Shown here: positions 44,655 through 58,600 of the stretch, piece after piece
Layout of the letters: the number at the start of each line of letters is the position of its first letter
How positions within the stretch are numbered: the first letter of the stretch is position 1
Assembly: GCF_000344685.1 (NCBI RefSeq)
Contig: NW_006920416.1
Coordinates: 1,276,200-1,340,199, forward strand
DNA length: 64,000 bases
From: Gloeophyllum trabeum ATCC 11539
Taxonomy: Eukaryota > Basidiomycota > Agaricomycetes > Gloeophyllales > Gloeophyllaceae
Direction: 5' to 3'
Translations under genes and position numbers: made by a program
Notes under the pieces: generated by a model
Seen by the model: the letters and a program-made list of their open reading frames with translations, nothing else
What the model was told of the DNA's origin: nothing
Databases searched by the model: none

Positions 44655-45932
44655 ATGACAAGCACACTACCTCCCCTCGTGCAAGCATTCTCTGGCGCTG
44701 CTGGGAGCGCGACAGCTAATGCAATCACGTACCCACTGGATCTTGTGACGACGCGGGTACAGACGTCCCCTTCAGCCAAAGGTACGTGGTTTTGCTACTG
44801 CCTTGCATGCGTCTGGTCAATGAATGGTGCCCAGGCGTGAGCGGTGCCTTCCAGGTGCTTCAACATATCCTCCATAGGCATGGTGTAGACAGACTGTACG
44901 ATGGGATAGGCACAGACACCGGTGCTACAATCTTGTCCAAGTGAGAGATTACACGTGTATCATCTGCAATCTCATTCCTGACGTACGGAATTAGCTTCTT
45001 CTACTTCTATGCCTACTTGTTCCTACGCAATCTACTTTCACGCCGGAAAGCGCCGGGCATCATCCTTTCCTCGACCGCCAGCTCTTCTAGCGCACTGTCC
45101 AAGAAGATCATTATTCTTTCAGTACCCGAGGAGCTTGCGGTGGGATTCCTGGCTGGCGTACTAAGTAGAGCTATCTCTACCCCACTGGGCGTGATAACCG
45201 CTCGACTGCAGACAGAGAGTGAGGATCAGGAAGAATCCGAGCCTAAGGAGTCCATAGGACAACCCAACATAACCAGCGGTAGAGTAGTCGACGTAGTGAA
45301 GGCTATATACAGTGAGAGTGGGCTCGCTGGCTTTTGGAGAGGTCAGCGCTCTCCTCACGGCGATGCAGGTGCGGTGGCTGAAATCTTCTGCGCTACCAGG
45401 TTTTGAGACAGTCGTGCTTTTGAGCCTCAACCCATCGCTCACTTTTTTCCTCTACCAATTCTACCGGAGACTTTTCCTAAGAGGGACCGACCGGCAGACA
45501 CCAAAGCCCGCACAAGCATTTTTTGGGGCGGCCTTCTCTAACTCGATTGGTAAGTCGAAAGTCATGCGAGGGGTATGCCGGTATTGCGGTTTGCATCGCA
45601 TATTGATGAGTCTCTGCTAGCCGTGACGATCTTATACCCTCTCATCTTGGCCAAGACGCGGCTACAGACCTCACGGCTCACATCGAGCTCGCTGTCGTCG
45701 GCGTCGTATATCTGGTCATCAGCATACAAACGAGATGGACTTCGAGGTCTATACCAAGGACTGGAAGTTACGATATTGAAGGGATTCCTGAGCCAAGGTG
45801 TTACCATGATGGTAAAGCAGCGGTAAGTGGAATCAAGTGTTGCACCTGTGGGCAACGATGCTGAGACTGTGATGCCATAGCATTGAACAGCTTGTTATTG
45901 CTTTGTATTTGTACAGACGACTGAGGTCGTGA
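44655..45932 (+). CDS. Mitochondrial-carrier-family transporter, peroxisomal adenine-nucleotide type
   Basis: Six exons, 44655-44781, 44835-44940, 44995-45341, 45400-45549, 45621-45822 and 45881-45932, keep phase and give 327 residues, a normal length. The three tandem carrier repeats are marked by PLDLVTTRVQT, PLGVITARLQT and PLILAKTRLQT, the PxDxxxxR-type signatures. The first is canonical; in the second and third the acidic residue is replaced (Gly and Ile), as in peroxisomal PMP47/ANT1-type carriers. In that group the protein exchanges ATP for AMP across the peroxisomal membrane for fatty-acid activation. FFYFYAYLFLRNLL and LNPSLTFFLYQFYRR are also typical of that branch. The substrate is inferred from family resemblance. 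An in-frame ATG at 44628 would add nine residues. Confidence 0.85.
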
Positions 45933-46131
45933 TGTGTGTTGTAGACTGAGTGCTTCTTCTTGATAGTAGTATGACCCATTACTGGAAACTGGGCGCTTCC
46001 TCGAGTTACGAGGTCTTCAGGGTGAAAGTGGTGGCATGCAGCGCCAGAACATGGAAGCTAACGCTCATTATTGGAAGGAAGCTCGTCAACAACCAGTTCC
46101 CAGTTCTATGAGACAATAATGGACGAATGCC

Positions 46132-47815
46132 TCAATCTAACATGGTGCACTTGTTCAAGATGGCACTCACCGCGTGGTCGACAGTGGTGAAATCATCGAT
46201 ATCGACCAGGAATATTAGATACTTCGCTAGGCGATACAGGACATTATCTTGCTTTGCAGTCTCCGAACCAGCTTCCTGGAAGGCAGGCACCCTGAGTCCT
46301 TGACGTGGGTTCAAGCTGAAGACTTGCCGCTGCAGCAACTGGTCAGTGTTGGTAGTCACCGGCACGAGTGCACCGAGGCGTACAGCGTCGTCAATATGGA
46401 TAGAGTTCTTCGCGGAACTTACAGTATCTTTCAGCCCACATTAGACGTGAGAGCTTACAAGAACACGCACAATTGCGGGAAGTGGTTCCATATTACTTTT
46501 AATGGTTTCACTAGGCTCGTTGACCAGTCGCCCTTGCGGTAGCGCATGGCGGTAAACATGAATTTGCGGTCAAGCACTGTTAAAAATGATAAATGTGCCA
46601 ATGCTGATGACTGCCACAGTAAACTCGAATCGATACGCACCAAAGGATATCTAGCATAACAGGGTACATTGTAAGCTTACTCTTCTGCGGTTTTCTGAGG
46701 GGCGACTCGCCTTATAGTCATCTCGCTGCGTTAGGCCCAGCGTATCCAGTTTCTCATCTAGGACTTCGCCGCCCTTCGTTTGCGACCTGCGCCGATTAGT
46801 TGCAACTATGAATGGTACGTGGAATATACATACCATATGCAAATATCGTAATCTGGATATACGGCGCTTAGGAATTCATGAATTCCAGGTCTCATGCATT
46901 CTTCTATGCTCGACTTGCCCTCCCGAAGAGCAAGTATATCGACGATGGCTGCAAATGCCGATGAATAACGCTCATAGGCTTCAAACTGGAAAGAGACCTA
47001 CTGCGATCAAGGTCGAGGACCAGGAGCTTCTTGCCTCGCCGGAGTGGACTGAGCAATTCGATCTGATGCATTTTAGTAATTTCTTGTATTTTCCCTTCGT
47101 CGTGGGCCCGGTTCACTATTTCCTCGACTCCGCCGGGGCTTAGCTCGACGATTTCGTCGTCTTTCAGAGGGTCCTCGACCTCCTTCGTGTCAGGCTCTTC
47201 GCCCTGAGCCCAAAACGCCTCTTTTAATGTTAGCAGGGCAGTGCCGTCTACTAGGAGGAGCTCGTCCCTGCAACAGTAGCACCTATGAGTTGACCCTCGG
47301 TGAAAAAAGATATAAGAACACTTACATGCGAACCCAGTCCGGCGGTAACTCGCCATCGACGAAGCCTTCAATGACTTGGCGCTTTGGGGGGACTCCTGTG
47401 AGAGTGTATAGCGCTTGCTTCAAGTCAGACACCCTGACGACGATCGTTGATGTATTTAGGCCGTAAAACTGCATAAGGTATCCAGCGTTTCCTACCTGTC
47501 TGACGCTGCCAAACGCAGAGAGATGGGTTTGCCTGCATATGAGATGGCTAGTTCGTACCATGGTTCTTTGCCATGTTCAATCCGTTTCACTTCGGCCTTG
47601 ACACATGAGGTGATTTCAGTAACTACAAAACCACGATGCTAGTCAGAGTCACTCACTTCCGTTTCTAATACCGTTTCGGCTGGGCAACTTGAGCCCGAGC
47701 TGACTTTCCCGGTCCAGGTTTCTTCATGTCCTTGGGCCTTGGGTCTCTGTGGACCGAAACCTCCCGAATCCGGTTCTGCAGACGGTGCCTTCACTGTTGG
47801 CTGGATATATGACAT
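46132..47815 (-). CDS. UBLCP1-like phosphatase (ubiquitin-like domain plus HAD CTD-type phosphatase)
   Basis: From ATG 47815, a Ser/Pro-rich leader is followed by a ubiquitin-like fold: WYELAISYAGKPISLRLAAS, VSDLKQALYTLTGVPPKRQ and TLKEAFWAQ in successive exons. The phosphatase core follows, with KKLLVLDLDRT across an intron near 46988, giving the DxDxT nucleophile motif. MRPGIHEFLSAVYPDYDICIW, the SQTKGG segment, ISFVLDRKFMF, VIWNHFPQ, SAKNSIHIDD and YLIFLVDIDDFTTVDH follow in the same order as in UBLCP1. In animals this nuclear enzyme dephosphorylates and inhibits the 26S proteasome. About eight introns. The C-terminus is uncertain: reading on ends at 46132, or a 34-nt intron would move the stop to 46086. 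Confidence 0.87.
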
Positions 47816-48223
47816 GGTATAGTTGGCTTAACTCCATCTACATATCTAGTCCTTAGATACATCCTTCTCGAATCAGCGTCATTGGGGGCAACAACTATGT
47901 GCCGGAGGAAGTTCGTTGACGCAATACATACACGCGACGGATGTATATCTTGGGTGTTCTATACTTACCGGTACCGACGGTTTGGAAGATCTAGAGGTTA
48001 TTGTGTCAAGATGCACGAAGGGTTGCATAGACCATGCTACGTAGACTGTTGCGGTGAATGCCCAGCATGAAAACTTAGGGAAGATACGATAATCAATGGC
48101 AAATAACCCGCAAGAAACCCACAAAAGCAAAACCTAAGAACGTAGATCATTGTAACATGGAGCAGATCGAAGCATAATAAACAAAAGTACACATTAGATG
48201 CATGACGCCGAGGCATGCTGATC
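47816..48223. other. Intergenic stretch, nothing recognised
   Basis: About 400 bp between the UBLCP1-like gene and the next minus-strand gene. It should contain the promoter of the former and the 3' UTR of the latter. Confidence 0.35.
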
Positions 48224-48851
48224 TCAAACAGCTTTGCTAATGTAACCCTCCTCCATACCATATGCTGGTGGCGGGACCCCGACGCTTCCCCAGTCTTCGA
48301 AATCTCTGTTAGTGAACTGCCAGGGCTTCATACCATTGTCCTTGACGCGAGGGGTGAACACAGTCGAAGACGGGCTGGGAGGCATTGAGTCTGGGTCGCG
48401 GAAGCCGGATGGCGTTAAGGGACGCGCAGGATCGAAGAACTCCCAAGCGCCGTCCGGGCCCCTTTGCGCGACACGCATGTTAGCACCTGGGGCTGCAAAT
48501 GCGTTCAGTAGCTGCCTGATGAACTCGTTGATAGCTGAGCTTACTGTGCACGAATCGCGGTGTTTCCCCACCCGGCGAACCGAAAGGTACGACACGGTGC
48601 GCCGGGTCTCGTGCGTCAACGTCAGTGTGGCGCAGGTATTTCTGGTGGTTGCGGTCGGTCAGGGTCGTCGCATCTGGAACGGCAGCCGTTCTCTTCCTCA
48701 GTCTGAGGACGTAGAAGACGATGCCAACGATCACTAGAAACCCCACAACGCCTAAGGATATTCCGAGGGCGACGACGCGCTTGTCCGCGACGTCATTCGG
48801 ACTGATGAAGGATGTCTGAGTGGGAGCAGAGGTTGATGAGGATGACATCAA
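48224..48851 (-). CDS. Single-pass membrane protein with cytoplasmic PPxY motif (unknown)
   Basis: Two exons, 48851-48545 and 48492-48224, give 191 residues. A Ser/Thr-rich N-terminus of about 25 residues without a cleavable signal is followed by one strong membrane span (VVALGISLGVVGFLVIVGIVFYVL, about residues 27-48, split here only for description) with a basic stop-transfer RLRKR. The cytosolic tail is rich in Pro, Asp and Arg and includes WEFFDPARPLTPSGF and, close to the end, GVPPPAYGMEE, whose PPAY fits the PPxY consensus bound by WW domains of Rsp5/NEDD4-type ligases. The layout resembles short membrane adaptors of such ligases or Mid2-like sensors, but no family is recognised. Confidence 0.65.
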
Positions 48852-49675
48852 TAGTCAAGATACTGTAATATACGACGCGTCACAGCGTGCCAGCAATGAT
48901 GTACGGGAAGACATACTGTGAAAGCGGACTTCACCCGTAAACCCCCAATCCCTCTGATATAATGCAGCAGAATAAACGAGCGTAACTATGTAGAGCGGGC
49001 AGAGACAAGAAAGCAGTTAGATGGTTTCCTCGACCTATTTTGAAAGGGTAGAATGAAGCATGAGTTCGTCGACGTTGTAGTCAGGAGCAAGAGCAATGGA
49101 ACCGACCAAGACTGATGGATGTTCCTTTCCAATCACGAAACGTCACCCACGCTTTCAAGATATATAAGAATAGAAACGTTGGCGTAGACTGTGCGCGGCG
49201 ACGAAGGCGGGGGAAGTGAGAGCAAACGAGTCACATCAAGGAGATGTTCGCTGTCTGAACGCCAGACAGCCATTACGGTGTTCGAGACTCTAGCCGAATT
49301 TGGTAAATCCCGACGCGAGGAGCACAAGGTTAGGCGAAGCGTAGCGTTGGATAACAGTGGGGATGCCTTCCCTACACAGGTCTTATGGGGGAGAATTAAG
49401 CCACATTTTATTCTAAAGTCCTCATGTAGAATAAAAGGTTCTGTAACTTGCATCATCTGTAACTCAAAGTAATCCAATGGGCACAACAACCCGCGGCCGT
49501 CTCTTGTCCGACTGCGTCGGGCTCTGCTTCGTTGTGGCCTGTACTACGCTTTGCCACGCAGGCTAACCGTAGTCATTTACGGGGGCACGTGCAGTCAGCG
49601 CGCGCGCCTCCGAGGAAAAACGCCTAGTCAGACTCGCTGTAAGTCGTAGTGATCGGTATTCCTCTCTGTGCCATC
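48852..49675. other. Divergent promoter region upstream of GCN1
   Basis: About 820 bp with no gene. It contains a CACGTG box near 49586, followed by a GCGCGCGCC run, roughly 90 bp before the GCN1 start. Confidence 0.4.
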
Positions 49676-52600
49676 ATGGGCAGGGTCGACGTGGAAGCCT
49701 GGGCCGCTGAAGCCTCCACTGGCGACGATACCGACCAGGAAGGGTCTTCCTCTGGTCCATTCTGGTCATCCGAGAAAAGTGCCAGTGAATGGCCGAAAGC
49801 ATTGGAGTATGCACGATCGAAGCTGCTATCAGCCAGCACTCGCGTCAGGTCGACTTTCTTGAAGCAAGATCTACTGTCTGTCATTAAGCGCGAAGGTCGG
49901 TGAATTCGTTCGAAGCCGCACGATCGCACGATGAATATCTTTCCAGATTTAACTCTATCTCAGACTTTGGATGTATTCCAGCTTCTAACTCTAACATATC
50001 CCCGGTATGTGGACACCATCTCGAGGGACGCAGTGGAGGCGGTTGGGATGGAGATTGTGCGGCGAGACGAGGTGCGCGGGACGCCCCAGGGCCCTCAAGG
50101 AGAGAGCAAATTGGGAGTGACGGAGCAGATCCTCGGGTGGCTCGCTCATGAGGTTGGTGGGATCAGCAAGAGAGGCTCTTCCAGGTGCATACTCGATGCT
50201 TATATATTTCGGTTACATTATGCTCACTTCTCTTAGTTCCTATGCGGCATCAAACATGTATGTTCTCCTTAGCTGGTCCTGCGGCCTGTACACGGTCTGC
50301 CTCGAGGCGAACCCAGACTTCACCTCCTCCCAAGCTTGGGAAGTGCTTGCGCGGGTCATGGCTCTGTTAACCGATATGGTCCTGCACCCTGGTACGCGAA
50401 GCAAGCCGTCTCTGCAACGAAGCGCGCTTGTTAGGACACGTCGGGCGCTCCGTTCGGTGGGTACCAGCTTGGTGGGACTCCCTGAGTTATGCCGCGGCTA
50501 ATAGAACGAACCCAGCATCCCCCAAAGGTTCCTGTACTCATGGAAACTCTGATACGACAAGCGAAGGCTCACTCTTCGCCATTGTCGTTTATCCCTCTAC
50601 TTGGCTCGGCGGTCGATGTTACGCTGCGGCTGAAGAATGTCAAAGACCAGTCGCTGAGACAGGTGCCTGCGAGTATCAAGGTGGATCAACTGTACTTTAT
50701 TATCATTTGCGTAGCTGATTTTCATTCTATCTAGAACGACATGATTGGGCTGTATACAAACTCCGTGCTACTATCGAAGTCGCCGGTATCCGCACATGCA
50801 TTGGTACGTTATCCTGTGTTCATAGCGCAGGCATTATTTAATTTTGTAGTCCGCTTTGCATGATTTCATCAGGGACGTTGTATCGCCAGAAGACTTCGAG
50901 AGAGTCATTCTTCCCACTATGGAGAAGTCAGTTCTCCGATCCCCAGAGTATTCTCTGAACGGTAGGTCTTTTACTTTTTATCGTTGCCCTTATACTGATG
51001 ATTTGAAGTGATGAGGGAGTTTTTCGTTGCATATTCCCATGCGCTCCAGTCGGATTCTTTTCGACGAGTTGCTGCTGCGGTCATCAACAGCTCGAAGTCG
51101 AACAATGTGCTTGTCCGCACTACTGCAGTCGCCTTGTTCCAGAATATCGCGACGAAGAGCTCGAGTCCGGAGGATCTGGAATTCCTGGTCAATGAACTGC
51201 TCACGCTCCCCAAGACGGGGAAAACATCAGGGCCTGAACACCGAGTAGCCTTATTCTCCATGTTAGACGCGCTCCCTCCCAGCCCTTCCATCTCGCTCAC
51301 GATTTTGCAAAACGTTCCAGCGCTCTTCTCCAAAGAGTCGCATGAGGCCGCGATCACAATGTTGATCTCCTCCTTGGCAGTGCACATCACGTCGCTTCTC
51401 AAATCGAAAGAGAAGTTGCCAGCTGAGGCATTGAGTCTGGTTGCGAAGGAGATGAACAGTCCTAAGCCGGCAGTGCGGAGGGCGTTCTGCGCGTTGACCG
51501 GGAATGTCTTCTGGACGCTTGGTGACCTCAAGTCGGATCCATCGGTAGAATGTGCTAGGGCTGTCCTACCAGCGATCGAGACGAACTTGAAGACAGTCTC
51601 AGCGAATCCGGTGGCTGCGGTTGCTGGTCCTCTCGAGGGATATATAGCAGTTGCTGTGATACTTGGCGCGTTTCTCTCTTCTGGAAAATTCGGTACGTAC
51701 GGTCGTTGCTAGATTGATGGAACGCTGGCTTATTGACAGGATACTCGATGCACTAACTAGACGACCTGATTTCCAAGAACGCTATCATCAAGACCTTAGG
51801 GTCAACGTCGCCGAAGCCTGCATTCTTATTTTGGGATAAGGTGTATCAGAAGTTGAGTACGCTCGAGGAAGAAGTTTGGTTCCTGCGGGCATGTGAAGTC
51901 TCTGTGATCCACCTAGCAAACGAGATAGTCAAGTCGCAGGCCCTAAGGTAGGTATTATGATACGTGCATCATCCCATTTGCAAGCTTACATCTCTATGTA
52001 GCTCGTATGTTGGTTCTGCTTTCTTGCACTTGGCTGTTGACAGCCGGTTCTCGGATATCCGTCGTCAGTGCGTCAAATCCTTAGAGACTCTCAGCTCGAG
52101 AGTTCCGAAGGTCGTCAGTTCCATTGCAAAGGAGGGCCTGCTGGTGTACCTTGTGCACGCCAAGCCCTCTCTGAGTCTCAAGACCATAGAGGATGAGTCG
52201 GAAAAGCCTATCCTCAATTTGGAGAATAGACTCGCGGCAGTCCTTCTGGCTTCTGCCTCATTCTCGGACGACTGTGATGTTACCACCAAGCAGGACATCT
52301 TAGCTGATCTCATAAATATTGCGCACCATCCTACAACATGTATGGTCGTTTGTACCATTACCATCTGCCGGCCTGACGATTTACGAGACGTGTTGCACAG
52401 GCGGCAAGAGGCGTCAAGTCTGGATCGAAATGTGTCAGAAGGCTGGACTTGATCCGCAAGGACTTATCAACAACAAGCTCGACGCGATTTTCCACAGCAT
52501 ACTTGCAGCGTCAGATGTATGCTAGGCTGCCATGTGTTCAAACTCACTGTACATCACTGACATCCGTTAAGTCTAGTGATCGAGGTCTCGTCAAAAGCAG

Positions 52601-55600
52601 CTACCGTGTGTTAAGCACGATTGCCTTCGTTGCACCTGCTGCGGTCTTACCTCGTGCAATGGACCAATTACGATTGGATATATCGGCGAGCGACATCAAC
52701 TCCCTGACTGATACTGATCTGGGCATCTGGGCAACTCCGGAGGGCGCAACCTACATCGACGGTAATTCTACCCTGCACATATGAGAGACAATTGTAACAT
52801 CTTACACGTGATATTTAGTCCTTTCGAATAAGAAGGATGAGGCACCGATAAAGAAAGGCAAGGGTGCTGATATAGCCAAATGGGAGGCTGAACTTAGGAA
52901 GTCTCTTGCCAACAAGAAGGCCGTAAACTCGGGGAAGCTGTCGAAGCAAGATCAAGCCCTTGTACAAGCTCAGCTGGACAAGGAAGCAGTCATCCGGCAT
53001 CGCGTCACAGGAATTAAGTTCCACCTACAGCGTGGTCTTGCGTTCGTCCGTAGTATCGTAGCTGCTCGAGTTGACGACTTCCGGGCCTACGTGTCGAATG
53101 TTGCGACACTGCTTCTTCATGGAGCGTTCGACAAGGGAGTCTTGTTATGCGGATATGAACCTTACCACACATACCTGGTATGATTGAGCCCTCATCCCGC
53201 CTTACCGTCATTTCATATGTCCCGCAGGACCTTTCTTCATGCTGCTCAGAACGCCTAGACCTTTTCAGACCTCTCATAGGGGCGGCGACCTTGCGATCCT
53301 TACAAGTAAGCGGCATACCAGAGGAGATGCGAGCAGAGCCCTTGAATCGTGCGTACATCACTGGTTCTCTATTCCGGTAGCTGACTTTCAAAGCCGATGG
53401 TAGACTTGGTCTCCAGGATCCTGTATCGTCTGCGGTTCTTATCGGAGCAAGCGCCATTGGATGCCGCTACCTTCTCCTACGCCTACCCTTTACTCAGTCA
53501 AGTCTTGGTGCAAGGTGGCATAGCACTGAGCGAGGAGGATGACCCTCTCGAGCAGATAACTTTGGCTCTGGATATTGTTAGGTTCCACTGCAGTGAATGT
53601 GAGCCAAATCGACGGTATAACGTTGTACTCAGTCTAATTTGGCTATTTAAGTCGGAGATTCGGCATTCCCAAGAGCAGCCATCCTGACGGATCTGATCCA
53701 TGCTATTCGGAACCAACCTCGCCTTGCTAAGGACGCAGCGTCTGCTCTGATCGATTCAGCGCAAGCGGTCAGTCAAACTGCATCCCCGGAGGAGTCCTCC
53801 ATTCTATTACGAGGCACACTGCACCAAGAAGTCTACGCCCGGAATGCTTGTTTGCAAGCCTTGCAGGTAAATTACGTTCGTGACTTTATTTGCATCCTCT
53901 CTGATAATCTTACATCAGCCGTTTGACCTCACGGAATTGGATTGGTCCATTGAGCTTTGGATCGCCATGCACGATGACGACGAACAAAATGTTAGGCTTG
54001 CTCAGACGATTTGGGAGGATAACGGTTTGGATGTACCAGAGGCTTTTCTGGAGCCCCTGCTGGACTACCTCGGTATGTTCACTCATAAGCCAAACTCGAG
54101 CGTTTCTTAGAACCAATACAGGTCACGACAATAGCTATGTACGGTCCAGCGCCGCTGCGGGGTTGGCCGACGCTGTGCAACATTACCCTCAGCTTTCCGC
54201 AAGGGTCGTCAAGGCTCTGGAACGATTGTATCGTGACAAGGTGATTGCCTCGCCAGTAGCGGTAGCTGCCCTCCTCTGAATCATCCTCTAGGCGAAGATC
54301 CTGGCTCCCGAGTTCGACCAATACGTATGCACATTATTTCTATGGTCCTTTCCCATGTTCATACGATTTTTCTGCAGGGTATGGTCATTGAGCAAAGTCT
54401 GAACCGTATCGATCCCTGGCAAACTCGACAAGCCGTCGCTCGGACATTTCAGCTAATAGCACCATACATCCCATCAGAAGAAATTGAGAATTTCTTCACG
54501 TTCCTGATAAAAGATGAAGCATTAGGTGATGGCGCTCCTGAGGTGCGCAGGGAAATGCTCCAGGCTGCAACCGTCGCAGTAGATGTCCATGGGGCCCAAA
54601 ATCTTGCCTCCCTTATCGCATTATTCGAACAGCAGCTTGCCAGCCCTGGTTCTGCGTCTGAGGCCAGCGACTACATAAAAGAAGCAGTGGTGATTCTTTT
54701 CGGTCGAGTAGCCCGCCATCTGGATCGCAGTGATAAACGCATTCCGACGATCGTGGACAGACTGGTCGAGGCATTGAAGACACCCTCGGAGCAAGTGCAG
54801 ATAGCAGTCGCTGATTGTCTTGGTCCGCTAGTCGCTGGAATGGGGACGGAAGTTGCTGCATTGGTGGATAAACTGATGGAGCAGCTGTTCAGTGCGCCAA
54901 AGTACGCAGCACGACGAGGGGCTGCTTATGGCTTGGCAGGAGTCATCAAGGGAGTAGGAATCGCCGCTATGACTGAATACGATATCTTAGGTCGTATACG
55001 GGAGGCGGCAGCGGACAAGAAGCGCTTTGAGGCGAGACAAGGTGCAATGTTTGCCTTGGAGACCTTTTCGAACATGCTAGGACGCCTGTTCGAGCCGTAC
55101 GTTATGCACGTTCTACCCTTGCTCTTGACATCGTTCGGAGATGCCGTCGCCGACGTTCGTGAGGCAACACAGGATGCAGCGCGTGTTATCATGGGCAACC
55201 TGTCGGGCTTCGGGATCAAGCTCATATTACCGTCTCTATTGTCAGGCCTGGACGAGAAGCAGTGGAGGACGAAACGAGGTTCTATAGAGCTTCTTGGAAT
55301 GATGGCGTACTGCTCACCGAAGCAATTGTCCCAATCCCTCCCCATCGTAATTCCCCGGCTGACTGGGGTATTGACGGACTCACATGCTCAAGTCCGGGCA
55401 GCCGCAAATCAGAGTTTGAAACAGTTCGGCGAAGTAATCAGTAATCCGGAAATCAAACACCTCAGTCCTGTGTTACTCAAGGCTCTCGTCGACCCAGGGA
55501 AGACTCCGAATGCGCTATCGTCTCTTCTCAAGACTTCCTTCGTACATTACATCGACCAGTCGTCTCTGGCCCTGGTGAGTTTTCCTGTCTCCAGTATACC

Positions 55601-58600
55601 GTCTTCCTATATTCATTACCTCAGGTTGTACCCATCATCGAACGAGGTCTGCGGGAGAGAGGCGCTGACGTGAAGAAAAAGGCTGCTCAGATCGTCGGGA
55701 ATCTGGCATCACTCACGGATACTAAAGACTTCGTTCCCTACCTTCCCACTCTCCTGCCTATGGTGCATGTGGTTTTAGTGGACCCAGTTCCCGAGGCGCG
55801 GGCCACTGCTGCCAAGGCGCTGGGAACACTCGTTGAGCGATTAGGAGAGGGCCATTTCCCGGACCTGGTGCCGGGATTGATGAGAACATTGAAGACAGAT
55901 ACGTCCGGTGTTGACCGACAGGGTGCAGCACAAGGCTTAAGTGAAGTCCTCGCTGGACTTGGGATGGAGAGACTCGAGGGTTTGTTGCCCGACATTATTG
56001 CCAACGCTCAGTCTCCTCGCAGCACAGTGAGAGAAGGGTTCATGACGCTCTTGGTCTTTTTACCAGTTACCTTCGGTGCTCGATTCCAACCTCATCTACC
56101 CAAGCTCATCACTCCCATCCTCAGTGGTTTGGCTGATTCGGAGGAGTATGTCAGAGAAGCATCCATGCGTGCTGGTCGGATGATTGTCACGAACTACGCA
56201 AGCAAGGCTATAGATCTGCTGCTACCGGAGCTGGAACGTGGGATGTTCGATCCGGGATGGCGCATCAGGGTATGCCACGTCTTCTTCCCTACGCCCCAGA
56301 TGTTTAATTTATTATTTCTATATAGCAATCTTCGATCACCCTTGTGGGCGAACTCCTTTTCAAGATATCCGGGATCAGTGGCAAAGCTGAGATGGATGAC
56401 GAAGAGGAGGTTGTCGACGATACGGGAGCTGCAGAAACCTCGAAACGTGCCCTTGTTGAGACTTTGGGAGTTGAACGTAGAGACCGTATTTTGTCCGCCT
56501 TGTACCTTGCTCGCCAGGACCCTGTTGTCGCCGTCCGCCAAGCTGCGATGCACATATGGAAGGCTCTGGTGCACAATACGCCCCGAACAGGTCAGTCACT
56601 GGATTGTGTTCTAGGCAAACCTGGCTGACAGGCATTTGTCAGTTCGGGAGATTCTTCCCGAGCTCATGGCTCAAATTATACGTCTTCTATCTAGCTCTGA
56701 ATCTGACCAACAAGATGTAAGTGCCTATACTCTATCGTGGTGCAGGTAGACTGACAGCCACCCAGACGGCCGCGCGCACAATTGCGGACTTGTGTCGTAA
56801 ATCTGGAGAGAGGATGTTCGCTGAAGTTATCAGCGTATTACGCTCTAATTCAACCTCTTTGGACGCTCGTACTCGGCAAGGCGTCTGCTTGGCGATAAGC
56901 GAACTATTGTAAGTGATCCCTCAGCTACAATCGTTACATCCTCCAGATGACCCACGTTTCTCGGTAGACCGAACACTGGAGAGAATCAGCGTGAAGGGCA
57001 CGAGGACGAGATTATTTCTATGGTCCGTCAATCCTTGGTGGACGACGAAGCAGACGTACGCTCTGCGGCAGCCAAAGCCTTTGATGTACTCCAAGAGGAG
57101 CTCGGAGTCAAGGCGATTGACCAAACTATTCCTACCTTGCTCGAAGCTCTCCGACAACCTGGAGCCAGTTCTGGCACGGCTCTGCATGCTCTAAGAGAGG
57201 TCATGAGTGTAGGTCCAAACCCTATTAGTCGTAGAATTGTCCTGACAGCCCCGTAGGTCCGCTCTTCCACTGTGTTCCCGGTGCTGATACCCACTCTGAC
57301 AACCTCACCAATGTCTGCTTTCAATGCGAGAGCACTGGCGTCACTTGTTACAGTCGCTGGAAATGCCTTGAGCAAGCGTGTCTCCATTATCTTGACTTCT
57401 CTAATCAAGGAACTGGAAAGCAATCCTCAGCCTGAACTTCGAGATGCAATAGATGAAGCGCTCAGGTCTCTTCTCGCCTCTGTGAGTGACCCAGAAGGCC
57501 TGAACACATTGATGCTGCTGCTCCTTGGATGGTCAGTTAACTTTGTTATCCCCAATATGGCACTGTTGCTGAAGGTAGACCCCGTAGGTGCAAGAGTGAT
57601 TCCAGCCAGCGTCGTGCAAGCTCATTACAAGTCTTCGCCACGTTCTGTGAAGTGTCTGAGCTTGACGATTCTCTGTACCGAGTGGACTGGATACGGCAGT
57701 TGGTTTCCTCAATGGACGAACAGCAAGAGAAGATACACACTGCCGCGTGGCATGCTCTAGACGTCTTTGTCAAACGTGTTCCAAAGGACGAGTTAGAGCC
57801 CCTCGTCGTGCCACTCCGACGTACAATTGAGAGCACCGGTACTCCTGGACACCACGTGCCTGGCTTCAGCCTACCTAAGGGTGTCTCACCTTTAGTCCCC
57901 ATAGTTATTGCGGGTCTAACTACTGGCAGTAACGAACAACGCGAGCATGCCGCGTACGCGATTGGCGATCTCGTTGAACGGACCGCCGAGGACGCTATCA
58001 AGCCATTCGTCGTCCCATTCACTGGACCCTTAATCCGTGTTGCGACCCAGGCCACATCATATCCGCCAGGAGTCAAAGTCGCCATCCTGACGGCCCTTAC
58101 CACGATGCTGGAAAGGATACCTGCGTTTGTCAAGCCGTTCTTCCCCCAGCTTCAGCGAACATTCGTCAAGAGCGCAAGCGACGCTTCCTCTCTAGCAGTC
58201 CGGAATCGTGCCGCAGACGCTCTAGGTGTCTTGATGCAGAATCAACCTCGAGTCGACCCAGTTGTTACTGAGCTTATATCCGGTGCTCGGAGTAGTGAAG
58301 ACAGCATCGCAGCCAGTTTAGTCCTTGCTCTGGCAAACGTCATCAAAAGTGCCCATATAAATGTCGGTGCAAAAGCCAAGGAGGCATGCGTCGATTTGAT
58401 TCAAGACGCATTCAAGGAAGATCATGAAGGTTGGTACGAGGCTCATGCGTATTGACTCGCCATTGATTATTTGTATGGTTAGATACATATGTTCAAGCCA
58501 TCGCAAAACTCATGTCGTCGCTGGCACCATATCCTGAACTCCTAAAGCCAATAGTCAAGTAAGCATATCGTCTATGATGCAGATGGGATACTCATCACCC

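Noticed and set aside
46086..46132. 34-nt intron at the end of the UBLCP1-like gene
   Set aside because: Not required: reading on also gives a short normal C-terminus with a stop at 46132. Left as an alternative only.
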